A stretch of 64,000 nt of DNA from Pelomonas sp039929605 (GCF_039929605.1 NZ_JBDSQX010000017.1:30153-94152); one strand, 5' to 3'. Shown: positions 24,173 to 33,437, counted from the stretch's first letter. Translations and numbers: made by a program. The notes: generated by a model not told the origin, from the letters alone.

Positions 24173-24859
24173 ATGGCCACTTCCAAGTCCATTCCCAAGT
24201 TCGATGTGAACGCCTGGTTTGCAGACTTCGCAAGCCAGTTCAAGGATCTGAATTTCAAGGAGCCCGGGCAATGGCCCTGGGCGCCCAAGCTCGCCAGCGC
24301 GCTCGTCGTGATGCTGGTCGTCGTTGGCGCCGGCTATGTCGTCCTGCTACAGGACGAACAGGACCGCCTGGAAGCCGAGCACAACCGCGAGCCGCAGCTG
24401 CGCGAGGACTTCCGCAACAAGCTCGGTCAGGCCGTCAACCTGCCAGAGCTGCGCAAGCAGAAGAGCCAGGTCGAGGAGTACGTGACCCAGCTCGAAAAGC
24501 AGTTGCCCGGCAAGGCGGAGATCGACTCCCTGCTGTCCGACATCAGCAGCGCCGGCGTCGGCCGCGGCCTGCAGTTCGAGCTGTTCCGGCCGGGGCAGAT
24601 CCTCGTCAAGGATTACTACGCCGAGCTGCCGATCGCGCTGCGCGTGTCGGGTCGCTATCACGACATCGGCGCCTTCGCGGCCGACGTGTCCAACCTGTCA
24701 CGCATCGTCACGCTGCACAACCTCGTCGTCGTCGCACCGGCGGCTCCGAACAGCCCGCTCAGCATGGAAGCGACCGCGCGCACCTACCGCTACCTGGACC
24801 CGACGGAAGTGGCTGAACAGCGCAAGGCTGCGGCCAAGGCCGCAGGGGGCAAGAAATGA
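24173..24859 (+). CDS. pilO: Type IV pilus alignment protein PilO
   Basis: A 228-residue partner of PilN in the inner-membrane alignment ring, which recruits PilP. A cytoplasmic segment of about 40 residues precedes the membrane helix (ASALVVMLVVVGAGYVVLL), then a coiled coil (LRKQKSQVEEYVTQLEKQL) and a ferredoxin-like domain (YYAELPIALRVSGRYHDIGAFAADVSN). A basic Ala/Lys tail ends the protein and overlaps pilP (ATGA). Confidence 0.96.
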   Translation: MATSKSIPKFDVNAWFADFASQFKDLNFKEPGQWPWAPKLASALVVMLVVVGAGYVVLLQDEQDRLEAEHNREPQLREDFRNKLGQAVNLPELRKQKSQVEEYVTQLEKQLPGKAEIDSLLSDISSAGVGRGLQFELFRPGQILVKDYYAELPIALRVSGRYHDIGAFAADVSNLSRIVTLHNLVVVAPAAPNSPLSMEATARTYRYLDPTEVAEQRKAAAKAAGGKK

Positions 24860-25380
24860 GGCGCCAGCTGATTTGCGTGGCCGCGCTAGCGGCCCTGGCC
24901 GGCTGCGGCGGCGACATGGACGAACTGCGCCAGTGGATGGATCAGCAGCGCAAGGAGGCCAAGCCTTCGGTCACGCCGCTGCTGCCGCCCAAGAAGTTCC
25001 TGCCGCAGCCCTATGAATCGAGCGCCGGTGTCGAGCCCTTCAGCACGCAGAAGCTCAGCGTCGCCATCAAGCAGGAAGCTGCCCAGCCCAATTCGCTGCT
25101 GACCGCCGAGATCAATCGGCGCAAGGAGCCGCTGGAAGCCTACCCGCTGGACAGCATGGCGATGGTGGGCAGCCTGACGCGTGACAACCGGCGCTACGCG
25201 CTGCTGCACGTCGACAACCTGCTTTACCAAGTCAAGTCCGGGGATTACCTCGGTCAGAACTTCGGTCGCGTTACCAAGATTAGCGAGACCGAAATCACGT
25301 TGCGAGAAGTCGTCCAGGACGCTGCGGGCGAGTGGATTGAACGCACCAGTACCCTCCAGCTACAGGAGAAGGGACGATGA
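24856..25380 (+). CDS. pilP: Type IV pilus lipoprotein PilP
   Basis: A 174-residue inner-membrane lipoprotein that bridges PilN/PilO to the periplasmic part of the PilQ secretin. The lipobox ALAGC gives Cys17. The C-terminal beta-domain carries the family pattern YALLHVDNLLYQVKSGDYLGQNFGRVTKISE. It overlaps pilO and pilQ by four bases each. Confidence 0.95.
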   Translation: MRRQLICVAALAALAGCGGDMDELRQWMDQQRKEAKPSVTPLLPPKKFLPQPYESSAGVEPFSTQKLSVAIKQEAAQPNSLLTAEINRRKEPLEAYPLDSMAMVGSLTRDNRRYALLHVDNLLYQVKSGDYLGQNFGRVTKISETEITLREVVQDAAGEWIERTSTLQLQEKGR

Positions 25381-27560
25381 AGACATTGCAGGAGAAAAAG
25401 GCTATGGGCCGTAGCTGGATGCTGGGGGTTGCCGTCGCGCTGTTGAGCGCCCCCGCCGCGTGGGCACAGACGCAGATCCGTGCCATCAACACCAGCCAGC
25501 AGGCCGGTGTTGATGTCGTGCGCATTGAACTGAGCGAACCGCTGTCGGCCGTGCCGACCGGATTCACGGTGCAGACGCCGCCACGCATTGCGATCGACTT
25601 GCCCGGCGTTGTCAACGCCATCGGCCGTAACGTCGTCGACATCAACCAGGGCAATCTGCGCTCGGCCAACGTGGCCCAGGCGGGGGACCGCTCGCGCGTC
25701 GTGCTGAACCTGCGTCAGGCGTCGACCTACAGTGCCAAGCTGGAGGGCAGCGCCCTCGTGCTGGTGCTGAATGCCACGGCGTCCGCAGCGCAGGCGCCCG
25801 GCGAGCCGGTGCACTTTGCGCAGAGCTTGAACAACGCGCCCCAGCCCTTGCACGACATCGACTTCCGTCGCGGCGCCGATGGTGCTGGCCGCGTCGTCGT
25901 CAACCTGCCGAGCAATCAGGTGGGTGTCGACATCCAGCAGCAGGGCCAGGGCCTCGTCGTCGAGTTCCTACGCTCCAGCCTGCCGGAAAACCTGCGCCGC
26001 AAGATCGATGTGACCGACTTCGGCACGCCGGTGCAGACGATCACGACGACGCAGTCGGGTGACCGCGTGCGCATGATCGTCGAGCCCAAGGGCAACTGGG
26101 AGCACAGCGCCTACCAGAGCGACAACCAGTTCGTGCTCGAAGTCAGGCAACAGAAGATCGACCCCAACAAGCTGACGCAGGGGCCAGGCTTCGCGGGTGA
26201 CAAGTTGTCGCTGAACTTCCAGAACATCGAAGTTCGGGCGCTGTTGCAAGTCATTGCGGACTTCACCAACTTCAACGTCGTCACCAGCGACACCGTCACC
26301 GGCAACGTCACGCTGCGGCTGAAGGACGTGCCCTGGGACCAGGCGCTGGACATCATCATGCAGGCGAAGGGCCTGGGCCTGAGGAAGTCGGGCAACGTGC
26401 TGTGGATTGCGCCCAAGGACGAACTGGCCGCGAAGGAAAAGCTCGACCTCGAATCCAAGGCCGCGATCGCCCAGCTTGAGCCGGTTCGCACCCAGTCGTT
26501 CCAGCTCAACTACGTGAAGGCCGAAGAGATCGCCAAGGGGCTGACCGGGCAGAGCATCGGCTCCAATTCCGGTGGCGGCAGCGGCGGTGGTAGCGGTGGT
26601 TCGGGTTCCGGCACGAAGATCCTGTCGCCGCGCGGCAGCGTCATCTCCGAGTCGCGGACCAACCAGCTCTTTGTGTCGGACATCCCGAGCAAGCTCGAAG
26701 AAATCCAGGCCATGATCGCCAAGATCGACATCCCGGTGCGCCAGGTGCTGATCGAGGCGCGCATCGTCGAAGCCAACGATCGCTTCGGCCGGTCGCTGGG
26801 CGTCAAACTCGGTGGCAGCGACCTGCGCGGTCAGCAGGGCGGTATTCCAGGCTACAACGTGGGCGGCAGCAACTACGTCACTGTCGGCGGCAACTACAAC
26901 GCGGTCGGTTCGCAGACCAACCAGGGCGCAGCGGCCAGCTACAACAACACCAACTTCGTCAACCTGCCGGCGAACACGTCGTCGGACAGCTTTGCCGGCG
27001 CGGTGGCACAGACGGTCGCCGTGTCCCTGTTCAGCGCCACAGCCAACCGCTTCCTGAACCTGGAGCTGTCGGCCCTGGAGTCGGACGGCAAGGGCAAGGT
27101 CGTGTCCAGCCCGCGCATCATCACGGCCGATCAGGTCAAGGCCATCATCGAGCAGGGTGAAGAGCTGCCCTACCAGGTGGCCACGGCCAGTGGTGCCACG
27201 TCCATCGCCTTCCGCAAGGCCAACCTCAAGCTCGAGGTCACACCGCAGATCACGCCCGAAGGCAGCGTCATCTTGAACGTGGACGTCAACAAGGACAGCC
27301 GCGGCACGCTGACGCCCCAGGGCTATGCCATCAACACCAAGCACGCGCAAACGCAGGTGCTGGTGGAGAACGGCGGCACGGTCGTCATCGGTGGCATCTA
27401 TACGCAGGACGAAGGCGAGACCATCAACAAGGTGCCTTTCCTGGGCGACGTGCCCTTCCTGGGCAACCTGTTCAAGAACAAGACGCGCACGACCTCCAAG
27501 ACCGAGCTCTTGATCTTCCTGACGCCCAAGGTCGTCAGTGAGCGGGCCGCGGTGCGTTAA
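25377..27560 (+). CDS. pilQ: Type IV pilus secretin PilQ
   Basis: A 727-residue outer-membrane secretin through which the pilus exits. A signal peptide ends at AWAQ. Two AMIN-like peptidoglycan-binding domains (about 38-150 and 160-265) precede the secretin N0 domain (LSLNFQNIEVRALLQVIADF, near 276), an N1/NolW domain, and the secretin core from about 500 with VPFLGDVPFLGNLFKN at the end. The N1 domain contains an SGGG repeat linker at about residues 397-413. The start overlaps pilP by four bases and has AGGAG upstream; an ATG nine codons later is an alternative. Confidence 0.96.
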   Translation: MKTLQEKKAMGRSWMLGVAVALLSAPAAWAQTQIRAINTSQQAGVDVVRIELSEPLSAVPTGFTVQTPPRIAIDLPGVVNAIGRNVVDINQGNLRSANVAQAGDRSRVVLNLRQASTYSAKLEGSALVLVLNATASAAQAPGEPVHFAQSLNNAPQPLHDIDFRRGADGAGRVVVNLPSNQVGVDIQQQGQGLVVEFLRSSLPENLRRKIDVTDFGTPVQTITTTQSGDRVRMIVEPKGNWEHSAYQSDNQFVLEVRQQKIDPNKLTQGPGFAGDKLSLNFQNIEVRALLQVIADFTNFNVVTSDTVTGNVTLRLKDVPWDQALDIIMQAKGLGLRKSGNVLWIAPKDELAAKEKLDLESKAAIAQLEPVRTQSFQLNYVKAEEIAKGLTGQSIGSNSGGGSGGGSGGSGSGTKILSPRGSVISESRTNQLFVSDIPSKLEEIQAMIAKIDIPVRQVLIEARIVEANDRFGRSLGVKLGGSDLRGQQGGIPGYNVGGSNYVTVGGNYNAVGSQTNQGAAASYNNTNFVNLPANTSSDSFAGAVAQTVAVSLFSATANRFLNLELSALESDGKGKVVSSPRIITADQVKAIIEQGEELPYQVATASGATSIAFRKANLKLEVTPQITPEGSVILNVDVNKDSRGTLTPQGYAINTKHAQTQVLVENGGTVVIGGIYTQDEGETINKVPFLGDVPFLGNLFKNKTRTTSKTELLIFLTPKVVSERAAVR

Positions 27561-27626
27561 CGAAACCCCTGAATGAACTGACGATGTGCGCGCCGCACTT
27601 TTGGCAGCGCACGGGAGCGAGCAAAG

Positions 27627-29750
27627 ATGATTAAGCTTGATGTCTGGAGCCGAGGCTCGAAGCGTGCACTGTTAGGCGCACTGTTGGTGGTCGCCTTGGC
27701 AGCATGTGGTGGTGGTGGCGGCAGTGCGGGGGAACCGGTCATCGGCCCTGGCAGCGGAGCATCCGGCCCTTCGGGCGCAGCCTCTGCGGTGGCGGCGGAC
27801 TTGGTGGTCGTGTTGAGCAAGACCACGATGACGAATTCCGGCGCCGATTCGGTGACTGCCACGGTCACCTCAATCGACGCCAATCGGGTTGTAGTCGGCA
27901 GCGTTCCGGTCAGTTTCACAGTTGATGCGAAAGCGGTGGTGACGCCCGCTGGCACGGCTACTGATGCCAAGACTGGCGTGCTTTCTGCCACCATCACGCA
28001 AGGGGACGATTCAACGGTGCGGCCGGTTACGGTCACCGTCACTTCAGGCGCGATCTCTCGTACCGTGTCTTTCAGTGTCGTGCAGAGTTCGTCGACAACA
28101 AACCCGCAGGCTAATGATCTGACGTTGAGCCTGAGTGCAACCAATATTGACAATTCGGGCAGCAAGACGGTCATTGCAACGGCGACCGCAGTGGACGCCA
28201 ATCGGAATGCCTTGGCAGGCATCCCTGTGCAATTGTCTGTATTGGATGCGAGTGCATTCCTTGCGCCGGCGCCTTCGAATCAGACGAATGCCAACGGCCA
28301 AGTGACCGGCACGGTCAACATCGGTGCGGACCGCTCCAACAGGCCGGTCACAGTGGTTGCCACCAGCGGAACATTGACCCGCACCGTTGCCTTTCAGGTC
28401 ACCGGCGCCCAATTCTCTCAAGCAAGCCCGGTGCCGGCAGTGGTGGCAGCGGGTGCAGCTGGCACTGTGCAATACACGCTGACGGATGTGAACAGTATTG
28501 CGATGGCTGGCGTGCCCATTAGCGTTTCCGGTAGCGGCGTCGTCAGCGCGACTGCCAAGACTAATCTGAATGGTTCCTACACGTTCCCCTACACGGCACC
28601 GAATGCGCCGGGAACCAACCTGACGATCACCGCATTGGCGGGCGGCGTCGAGTCCATCGTGGTGGTGGCAATCCCTGGCGGCGGGAGCACGACGGTGCCC
28701 GTTGCGGCGGTGCCCGTCGCAAAGACGCTCAACCTGTCGGCAGACGTCGTGGCGGTCAACACCGGCACCACTGGCAATCAGGTGACAGTCAACGCCTTCT
28801 TCAGGGACGCTAACAATGTTCCCGTTCCCAATGTTCGCGTGTTGTTTGGAGTGACTGGTGACAACCAGACCGGCACGATCGGTTCAGGGCGGAACACGGT
28901 GTTGTCAGATGCGTCGGGCACCGCCTCCACCACCTATTCTCCTGGCGCCGTCAGCAGTCCCACGAACGGCGTCACTGTGCAGGCATGCTGGAAGAGGACC
29001 GACTTCGCGCCGACCGATACCCCGGCCAATTGCACCGCCGCAGGTGGTGAACTGTTGACCACGACGCTGACAATCGTCTCAAACCCGGTATCGATCTCGA
29101 TTGGTACGGACAACACGTTAACGGACGGTGCTTCAGGGCTGACTTACGTTAAGAAATACGTCATTCTGGTGGTCGACTCCGCTGGCAACCCCAAGTCCGA
29201 CGTGCAGATCACGCCTTCGCTGGACCTCGGCGGTTATGGCAAAGGCTATTGGGTCTACAACACCGTCTCGAAGAAGTGGGAACGAAAGTCAGACTTCGGC
29301 ACCGTCGGATTGCTGGCCGCGACCTGCCCCAACGAGGACTTGAACCGCAACGGGGTTATTGACACGGGCGAAGACATCAACGGCAACAAGCAACTGGACT
29401 CGCGCAAGTCTGACGTTGCTATCACCTTGCTCGGCGCGACAAAGACTGATGCCAACGGTATCGCTGTGCTGCAGGTGGAATACCCGAAAAGTCTGGCCAG
29501 TTGGGTGAGCTACAAAATCACCGTGACTGCCGCTGGAGTGCTCAGCCCGCCTGCTTACTACCCGCTGGGGGTCCCGGTGTCTTTGCCTTCGAAGTCAGCG
29601 AACGAGCTGGGTAGCGCGACGGCTGTGACTGACTATCTTTACACCTACGTGTGGCTCCCCGTGGCGGCGGACGCCATCGCAGCGGAAGGAGATCCGTCAT
29701 TCAAGATCAGTCCTTATGGCATCTCGGACAAGTGCACAGAGGCGAAATGA
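27627..29750 (+). CDS. Ig-like repeat lipoprotein with EF-hand-like loops, between pilQ and aroK
   Basis: A 707-residue predicted lipoprotein of unknown function. The lipobox ALAAC gives Cys27, followed by a Gly/Ser linker. At least two tandem Big_1/invasin-like Ig repeats of about 100 residues (from 58 and from 168) share the pattern LSxTxxxNSG...VTSGxxxRTVxF; more beta-domains follow to about 500. At about 568-596 lie two DxNxNGxxD-type calcium loops (DLNRNGVIDTGED and DINGNKQLDSRKSD). The base composition is visibly less GC-rich than pilQ. It overlaps aroK by 35 bp. The usual order is pilQ then aroK, so it is an addition to the operon. A surface-adhesive or pilus-accessory role is only inferred. 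Confidence 0.8.
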   Translation: MIKLDVWSRGSKRALLGALLVVALAACGGGGGSAGEPVIGPGSGASGPSGAASAVAADLVVVLSKTTMTNSGADSVTATVTSIDANRVVVGSVPVSFTVDAKAVVTPAGTATDAKTGVLSATITQGDDSTVRPVTVTVTSGAISRTVSFSVVQSSSTTNPQANDLTLSLSATNIDNSGSKTVIATATAVDANRNALAGIPVQLSVLDASAFLAPAPSNQTNANGQVTGTVNIGADRSNRPVTVVATSGTLTRTVAFQVTGAQFSQASPVPAVVAAGAAGTVQYTLTDVNSIAMAGVPISVSGSGVVSATAKTNLNGSYTFPYTAPNAPGTNLTITALAGGVESIVVVAIPGGGSTTVPVAAVPVAKTLNLSADVVAVNTGTTGNQVTVNAFFRDANNVPVPNVRVLFGVTGDNQTGTIGSGRNTVLSDASGTASTTYSPGAVSSPTNGVTVQACWKRTDFAPTDTPANCTAAGGELLTTTLTIVSNPVSISIGTDNTLTDGASGLTYVKKYVILVVDSAGNPKSDVQITPSLDLGGYGKGYWVYNTVSKKWERKSDFGTVGLLAATCPNEDLNRNGVIDTGEDINGNKQLDSRKSDVAITLLGATKTDANGIAVLQVEYPKSLASWVSYKITVTAAGVLSPPAYYPLGVPVSLPSKSANELGSATAVTDYLYTYVWLPVAADAIAAEGDPSFKISPYGISDKCTEAK

Positions 29751-30312
29751 TCTGCTGATCACGCTCGTCGGCATGCCCGGCGGTGGCAAATCCACCGTCG
29801 GTAAACAACTGGCACGCCAAATCGGCGTGCCTTTTGTCGATTCGGATCATGAAATCGAGTTGCGTATCGGCGGCAGCATCAAGCAGTTTTTCGAGCGTCA
29901 CGGCGAGGATGCTTTTCGGGACCTTGAGACGGAAGCGATCGCCGACTTGGTCGCCCGGCCCGGCGACTTCGTGCTGGCCACGGGCGGCGGTGCGGTGCTG
30001 CGTGAGCGCAACAGAGAGCTGCTGCACGATGGCTCGACGGTGCTCTATCTGCGCTCGACGCCCGAGGACCTGTTTCGACGCCTTCGCCATGACACGATCC
30101 GGCCGCTGCTGCAGGTGAAGGACCCGTTAGCCAAGCTCCGCGAACTGCACCATCAGCGTGACCCGCTCTATCACCGCTGCGCGCACTACGTGCTCGAGAG
30201 CGCGCGGCCATCGGTGCACGCCCTCGTCAACATGGCATTGATGCAACTGGAGTTGGCTGGGTTGCTCGACCCGACTCGCGTGGCCGCCACCGTCGGCGCC
30301 GAGCCCCAGTAG
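29716..30312 (+). CDS. aroK: Shikimate kinase AroK
   Basis: A 198-residue kinase that phosphorylates shikimate in aromatic amino acid synthesis. The P-loop is GMPGGGKS (19-26), the shikimate site includes DSDHEIE and GGGAVL, and the lid region RPLLQVKDP is present. The first 35 bp lie inside the end of the Ig-like lipoprotein gene, and there is no clear ribosome site, so translation may depend on the upstream gene. It pairs with aroB as in other proteobacteria. Confidence 0.95.
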   Translation: MASRTSAQRRNDLLITLVGMPGGGKSTVGKQLARQIGVPFVDSDHEIELRIGGSIKQFFERHGEDAFRDLETEAIADLVARPGDFVLATGGGAVLRERNRELLHDGSTVLYLRSTPEDLFRRLRHDTIRPLLQVKDPLAKLRELHHQRDPLYHRCAHYVLESARPSVHALVNMALMQLELAGLLDPTRVAATVGAEPQ

Positions 30313-30359
30313 CGCCCTGCTAGTGAAGGCAAGGGGAAGGCGGCTCTTACACTGGGCCG

Positions 30360-31454
30360 ATGCCTGCTCCCGATACCGTCCACATCCAACTCCCCGGCGA
30401 CCGCAACTACGAGATTCGCATCGGCACCGGCCTGCTGAACGAGGCTGCCAGCTGGCAGGGCTTGCCCAAGGCGGCTGTCGCCGTCATCGTCAGCAACGAG
30501 ACCGTGGCACCCCTGTATGCCGATCGCCTGCGTGACCGCCTGCTGGGTGTCTATGCCCGCGTCGACGTCGTCGTGCTCCCCGACGGCGAGCAGCACAAGA
30601 ACTGGGACAGCCTCAACCGCATCTGCGACCACCTGCTGAGCCAGGCGCTGGACCGCAAGACCGTGCTGTTCGCGCTCGGCGGCGGCGTCATCGGCGACAT
30701 GACCGGCTTTGCGGCCGCCATCTACATGCGTGGCGTGCCCTTCGTGCAGGTGCCCACCACGCTGCTGGCCCAGGTCGATTCTTCGGTGGGCGGCAAGACG
30801 GCCATCAACCATCCGCTCGGCAAGAACATGTTGGGCGCCTTCTATCAACCCGAGCGCGTCATCGCGGACCTCGACACGCTGGACACCCTGCCCGACCGCG
30901 AATTGCGTGCCGGCTTGGCCGAGGTCATCAAGTACGGCCCGATCGCCGACGCCAGTTTCCTATGCTGGATCGAGGACAACCTCGATGCGCTGCTGGCGCG
31001 CGACAAGGCCGTGCTCGGTTACGCGGTGCGACGCAGTTGCGCGATCAAGGCGGATGTCGTGGGGCAGGACGAGAAGGAGCAGGGCCTGCGTGCCATCCTG
31101 AACTTCGGCCACACCATCGGCCATGCGATCGAGTCGGGTCTAGGCTATGGCGCCTGGTTGCATGGCGAGGCCGTCGCCTGCGGCATGGTGCTGGCAGCTG
31201 ACCTGTCGCAGCGCATGGGGTTGGTCCCCCGCGCGTTCGTCGATCGGCTGCGAACGCTGATCGAGCGCGCCGGCCTGCCGGTGCAGCCGCCCAAGTTGGG
31301 CGCCGAGCGCTACCTACAGCTGATGCGCGTCGACAAGAAGGCGGAGGCCGGGGCGATCCGCTTCGTGCTCATCGAGTCGCTGGGCCGGGCCGGCCTGCAC
31401 GGCGTGCCTGACGCGCTCATTGCTGAAACGCTGGTGGCGCACGGAGCGGCCTGA
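30360..31454 (+). CDS. aroB: 3-dehydroquinate synthase AroB
   Basis: A 364-residue NAD- and zinc-dependent enzyme that closes the ring of DAHP to 3-dehydroquinate. The NAD loop is ALGGGVIGDMTGFAA (105-119), the active-site segment is TTLLAQVDSSVGGKTAIN, and metal ligands are in the EVIKYG and FGHTIGHAIE motifs and the later LHGEAVACGM. It lies 47 bp after aroK, and its stop overlaps the dgt start. Confidence 0.97.
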   Translation: MPAPDTVHIQLPGDRNYEIRIGTGLLNEAASWQGLPKAAVAVIVSNETVAPLYADRLRDRLLGVYARVDVVVLPDGEQHKNWDSLNRICDHLLSQALDRKTVLFALGGGVIGDMTGFAAAIYMRGVPFVQVPTTLLAQVDSSVGGKTAINHPLGKNMLGAFYQPERVIADLDTLDTLPDRELRAGLAEVIKYGPIADASFLCWIEDNLDALLARDKAVLGYAVRRSCAIKADVVGQDEKEQGLRAILNFGHTIGHAIESGLGYGAWLHGEAVACGMVLAADLSQRMGLVPRAFVDRLRTLIERAGLPVQPPKLGAERYLQLMRVDKKAEAGAIRFVLIESLGRAGLHGVPDALIAETLVAHGAA

Positions 31455-32590
31455 TGGGTCAGTCTCTGCGGGCCTATGCCGCCGACCCGGCGCGCAGCCG
31501 TGGCCGCCGCCGCGATGAGCCGGCCGCGCCGACGCGCAGCGAGTTCCAGCGCGACCGCGACCGCATCATCCACAGCACGGCCTTCCGCCGCCTCGTCTAC
31601 AAGACCCAGGTCTTTCTGAACCACGAGGGTGACCTGTTCCGCACGCGGCTGACGCATTCTCTTGAAGTGGCCCAGCTCGGCCGCTCCATTGCGCGCAGCC
31701 TGGGTCTGGACGAAGACCTGGTCGAAGCAGTGGCGCTGGCTCACGACCTGGGCCACACGCCCTTCGGTCACGCCGGGCAGGACGTGCTCGACGAGTGCAT
31801 GCGCCAGCACGGTGGCTTCGAGCACAACCTGCAGTCCCTGCGCGTTGTCGACACGCTGGAGCAGCGCTACCCGGATTTCGACGGCCTCAACCTCTGCTTC
31901 GAGACCCGCGAGGGCATCCTCAAGCATTGCTCGCACCGCAACGCTGAAGCCATCGAGGCGGCGGAGCCGGGGGGCATCGCAACGCGCTTCCTCAACGGCG
32001 GCCAGCCGAGCCTGGAGGCGCAACTCTGCAATGTCGCCGACGAGGTGGCCTACAACGCGCACGACGTCGACGATGGCGTGCGCTCGGGCCTCATCGAGCT
32101 GGAGCAGTTGCTGGAGGTGGCGTTGGTGCGCGAGCACTGGCGCGCGGCGTTGGAGGCGCACCCGCATCTGACCGGCAAACGCCTGCTGTTCGAAACCATC
32201 CGCCGCATGCTGTCGGCCCAGGTGTACGACATCATCGACGCGACCCGTGCGGCCCTGGCCGAGGCCGCGCCCGCCGATGCTGATGCCGTGCGCCGCGGCG
32301 ACAAGCCGCTGCTGCGCTTCAGCCCCGACATGCGCGCCAAAAGCACGGCACTGAAGCGCTTTTTGTTTACCAACCTGTACCGCCACCCCCAGGTCCAGTC
32401 CACACGGGCGCGAGCCGAAGAGGTCCTGCGCGATCTGTTTGCCCTTTACGCGGGCGACGCGACCCAGATGCCTCCGGACTTTGCCGAACGCTCCGACCGC
32501 GAGCGCGCCTGCGCCGACTACATCGCCGGCATGACCGACCGCTTTGCCATCCGTGAGCACCAAAGGATGACCGGCAAGAGCCTCTTCTAA
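31454..32590 (+). CDS. dgt: Deoxyguanosinetriphosphate triphosphohydrolase-like protein Dgt
   Basis: A 378-residue HD-domain hydrolase that releases triphosphate from dNTPs. Metal ligands are H68 (TRLTHSLEV), H97-D98 (AHDLGHTPFGHAG) and a later Asp (VADEVAYNAHDVDDG). It overlaps aroB by one base. Its TAA stop at 32588-32590 is the first three bases of the inverted repeat bordering the RAYT element, so the element lies exactly at the 3' end of the gene and may have changed the original C-terminus. Confidence 0.93.
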   Translation: MGQSLRAYAADPARSRGRRRDEPAAPTRSEFQRDRDRIIHSTAFRRLVYKTQVFLNHEGDLFRTRLTHSLEVAQLGRSIARSLGLDEDLVEAVALAHDLGHTPFGHAGQDVLDECMRQHGGFEHNLQSLRVVDTLEQRYPDFDGLNLCFETREGILKHCSHRNAEAIEAAEPGGIATRFLNGGQPSLEAQLCNVADEVAYNAHDVDDGVRSGLIELEQLLEVALVREHWRAALEAHPHLTGKRLLFETIRRMLSAQVYDIIDATRAALAEAAPADADAVRRGDKPLLRFSPDMRAKSTALKRFLFTNLYRHPQVQSTRARAEEVLRDLFALYAGDATQMPPDFAERSDRERACADYIAGMTDRFAIREHQRMTGKSLF

Positions 32591-32605
32591 AATGGGGTCG
32601 GAGTC
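32588..32605 (+). repeat. Left REP-like terminal repeat of the RAYT unit
   Basis: TAAAATGGGGTCGGAGTC. The first three bases are the dgt stop codon. It is inverted relative to the right copy with one mismatch. Confidence 0.8.
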
Positions 32606-32649
32606 CTTTATGCTGGCGACTGCTCCAGCTTGAGGCAACAAGGACATGC

Positions 32650-33372
32650 ATGGCTCGTCTTCCCCGACTCATCCTGCCGGATCAGCCGCACCACGTCATC
32701 CTGCGCGGCAATAACCGCCAGGCGATCTTCTTCAGTGACCCGGACCGAGAGCACCTGCTCAGCACGCTAGCGGAGGCTTCAGCCCAATACGGCGTGGCCA
32801 TCCATGCCTATGTGCTGATGGACAACCACCTGCATCTGCTGCTGAGTCCGCCGACGGCGGACGCGCTCAGCCGCATGATGCAGTCCCTCGGCCGCCGCTA
32901 CGTGGGCTGGTTCAACGCCCGGCATCAGCGCAGCGGCACGCTGTGGGAAGGGCGATTTCGGGCCGGGCTGATCCAGGGTGAGCGGCATCTGCTGGCATGC
33001 ATGCGCTACATCGAGCTCAATCCCGTGCGTGCGCGGCTGTGCGCGGAGGCGGCGCAATGGCCTTGGTCCAGTGCGGCTCACCACCTGGGCCTGGTACGCA
33101 ACGTGCTCATCACGGAGCACGAGATGTACTGGCTGCTGGGAAACACGCCCTTCGAGCGCGAGCACGCGTATCGGGAGTTCTTGGAGCAGGGCGTCGCTGC
33201 ATCAGAACAAGCGCAATTCACCGAGGCGGTGCTGCGCGGTCGCCCGGTCGGCAGCGAAGCCTTTTTGCGGCCGCTGGCTGTGGATCACGCGGCAGTTGTC
33301 ACGCGACGCCCACGGGGCAGGCCGCCGAAAGCTCAATCAGCGGCACAGAACAGCGCGAAAAGCGATGTCTAA
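32650..33372 (+). CDS. REP-associated tyrosine transposase (RAYT)
   Basis: A 240-residue Y1 HUH endonuclease of the TnpA-REP family. The metal-binding H60-L-H62 lies in VLMDNHLHLLLSP, the likely catalytic tyrosine is Y84 in RRYVGWFN, and the family patterns GTLWEGRFRAGLI and YIELNPVRARL are intact. The C-terminus is a basic tail (TRRPRGRPPKA) resembling an AT-hook. Domesticated RAYTs act on the REP-like repeats next to them. The frame is full length and appears functional. Confidence 0.9.
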   Translation: MARLPRLILPDQPHHVILRGNNRQAIFFSDPDREHLLSTLAEASAQYGVAIHAYVLMDNHLHLLLSPPTADALSRMMQSLGRRYVGWFNARHQRSGTLWEGRFRAGLIQGERHLLACMRYIELNPVRARLCAEAAQWPWSSAAHHLGLVRNVLITEHEMYWLLGNTPFEREHAYREFLEQGVAASEQAQFTEAVLRGRPVGSEAFLRPLAVDHAAVVTRRPRGRPPKAQSAAQNSAKSDV

Positions 33373-33388
33373 CTATGGCCCCATTTAT
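33371..33388 (-). repeat. Degenerate REP-like repeat at the transposase stop
   Basis: AACTATGGCCCCATTTAT matches the right terminal repeat in the same orientation at 13 of 18 positions. It begins on the last two bases of the transposase TAA. Confidence 0.5.
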
Positions 33389-33419
33389 TGTTCGCATATC
33401 CTTAAGCGTGAATTTAATT

Positions 33420-33437
33420 GACTCTGACCCCATTTTA
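33420..33437 (-). repeat. Right REP-like terminal repeat of the RAYT unit
   Basis: GACTCTGACCCCATTTTA is the inverted partner of the left repeat. It ends 64 bp before the gltB start, so it lies in the gltB promoter region. Confidence 0.8.

Larger units (their letters stand above)
32588..33437 (+). mobile_element. RAYT transposase unit with flanking repeats
   Basis: The transposase gene is bracketed by TAAAATGGGGTCGGAGTC (32588-32605) and its inverted copy GACTCTGACCCCATTTTA (33420-33437), which match at 17 of 18 positions. A degenerate third copy (13 of 18) starts at the transposase stop codon (33371-33388). The unit lies between dgt and gltB, which are close neighbours in related genomes as I recall. 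I saw no target-site duplication, as expected for HUH-type single-strand transposition. Confidence 0.8.

Noticed and set aside
25968..27350. 460-codon minus-strand frame opposite pilQ
   Set aside because: Antisense to a full-length secretin in an overlapping operon, with no motif.
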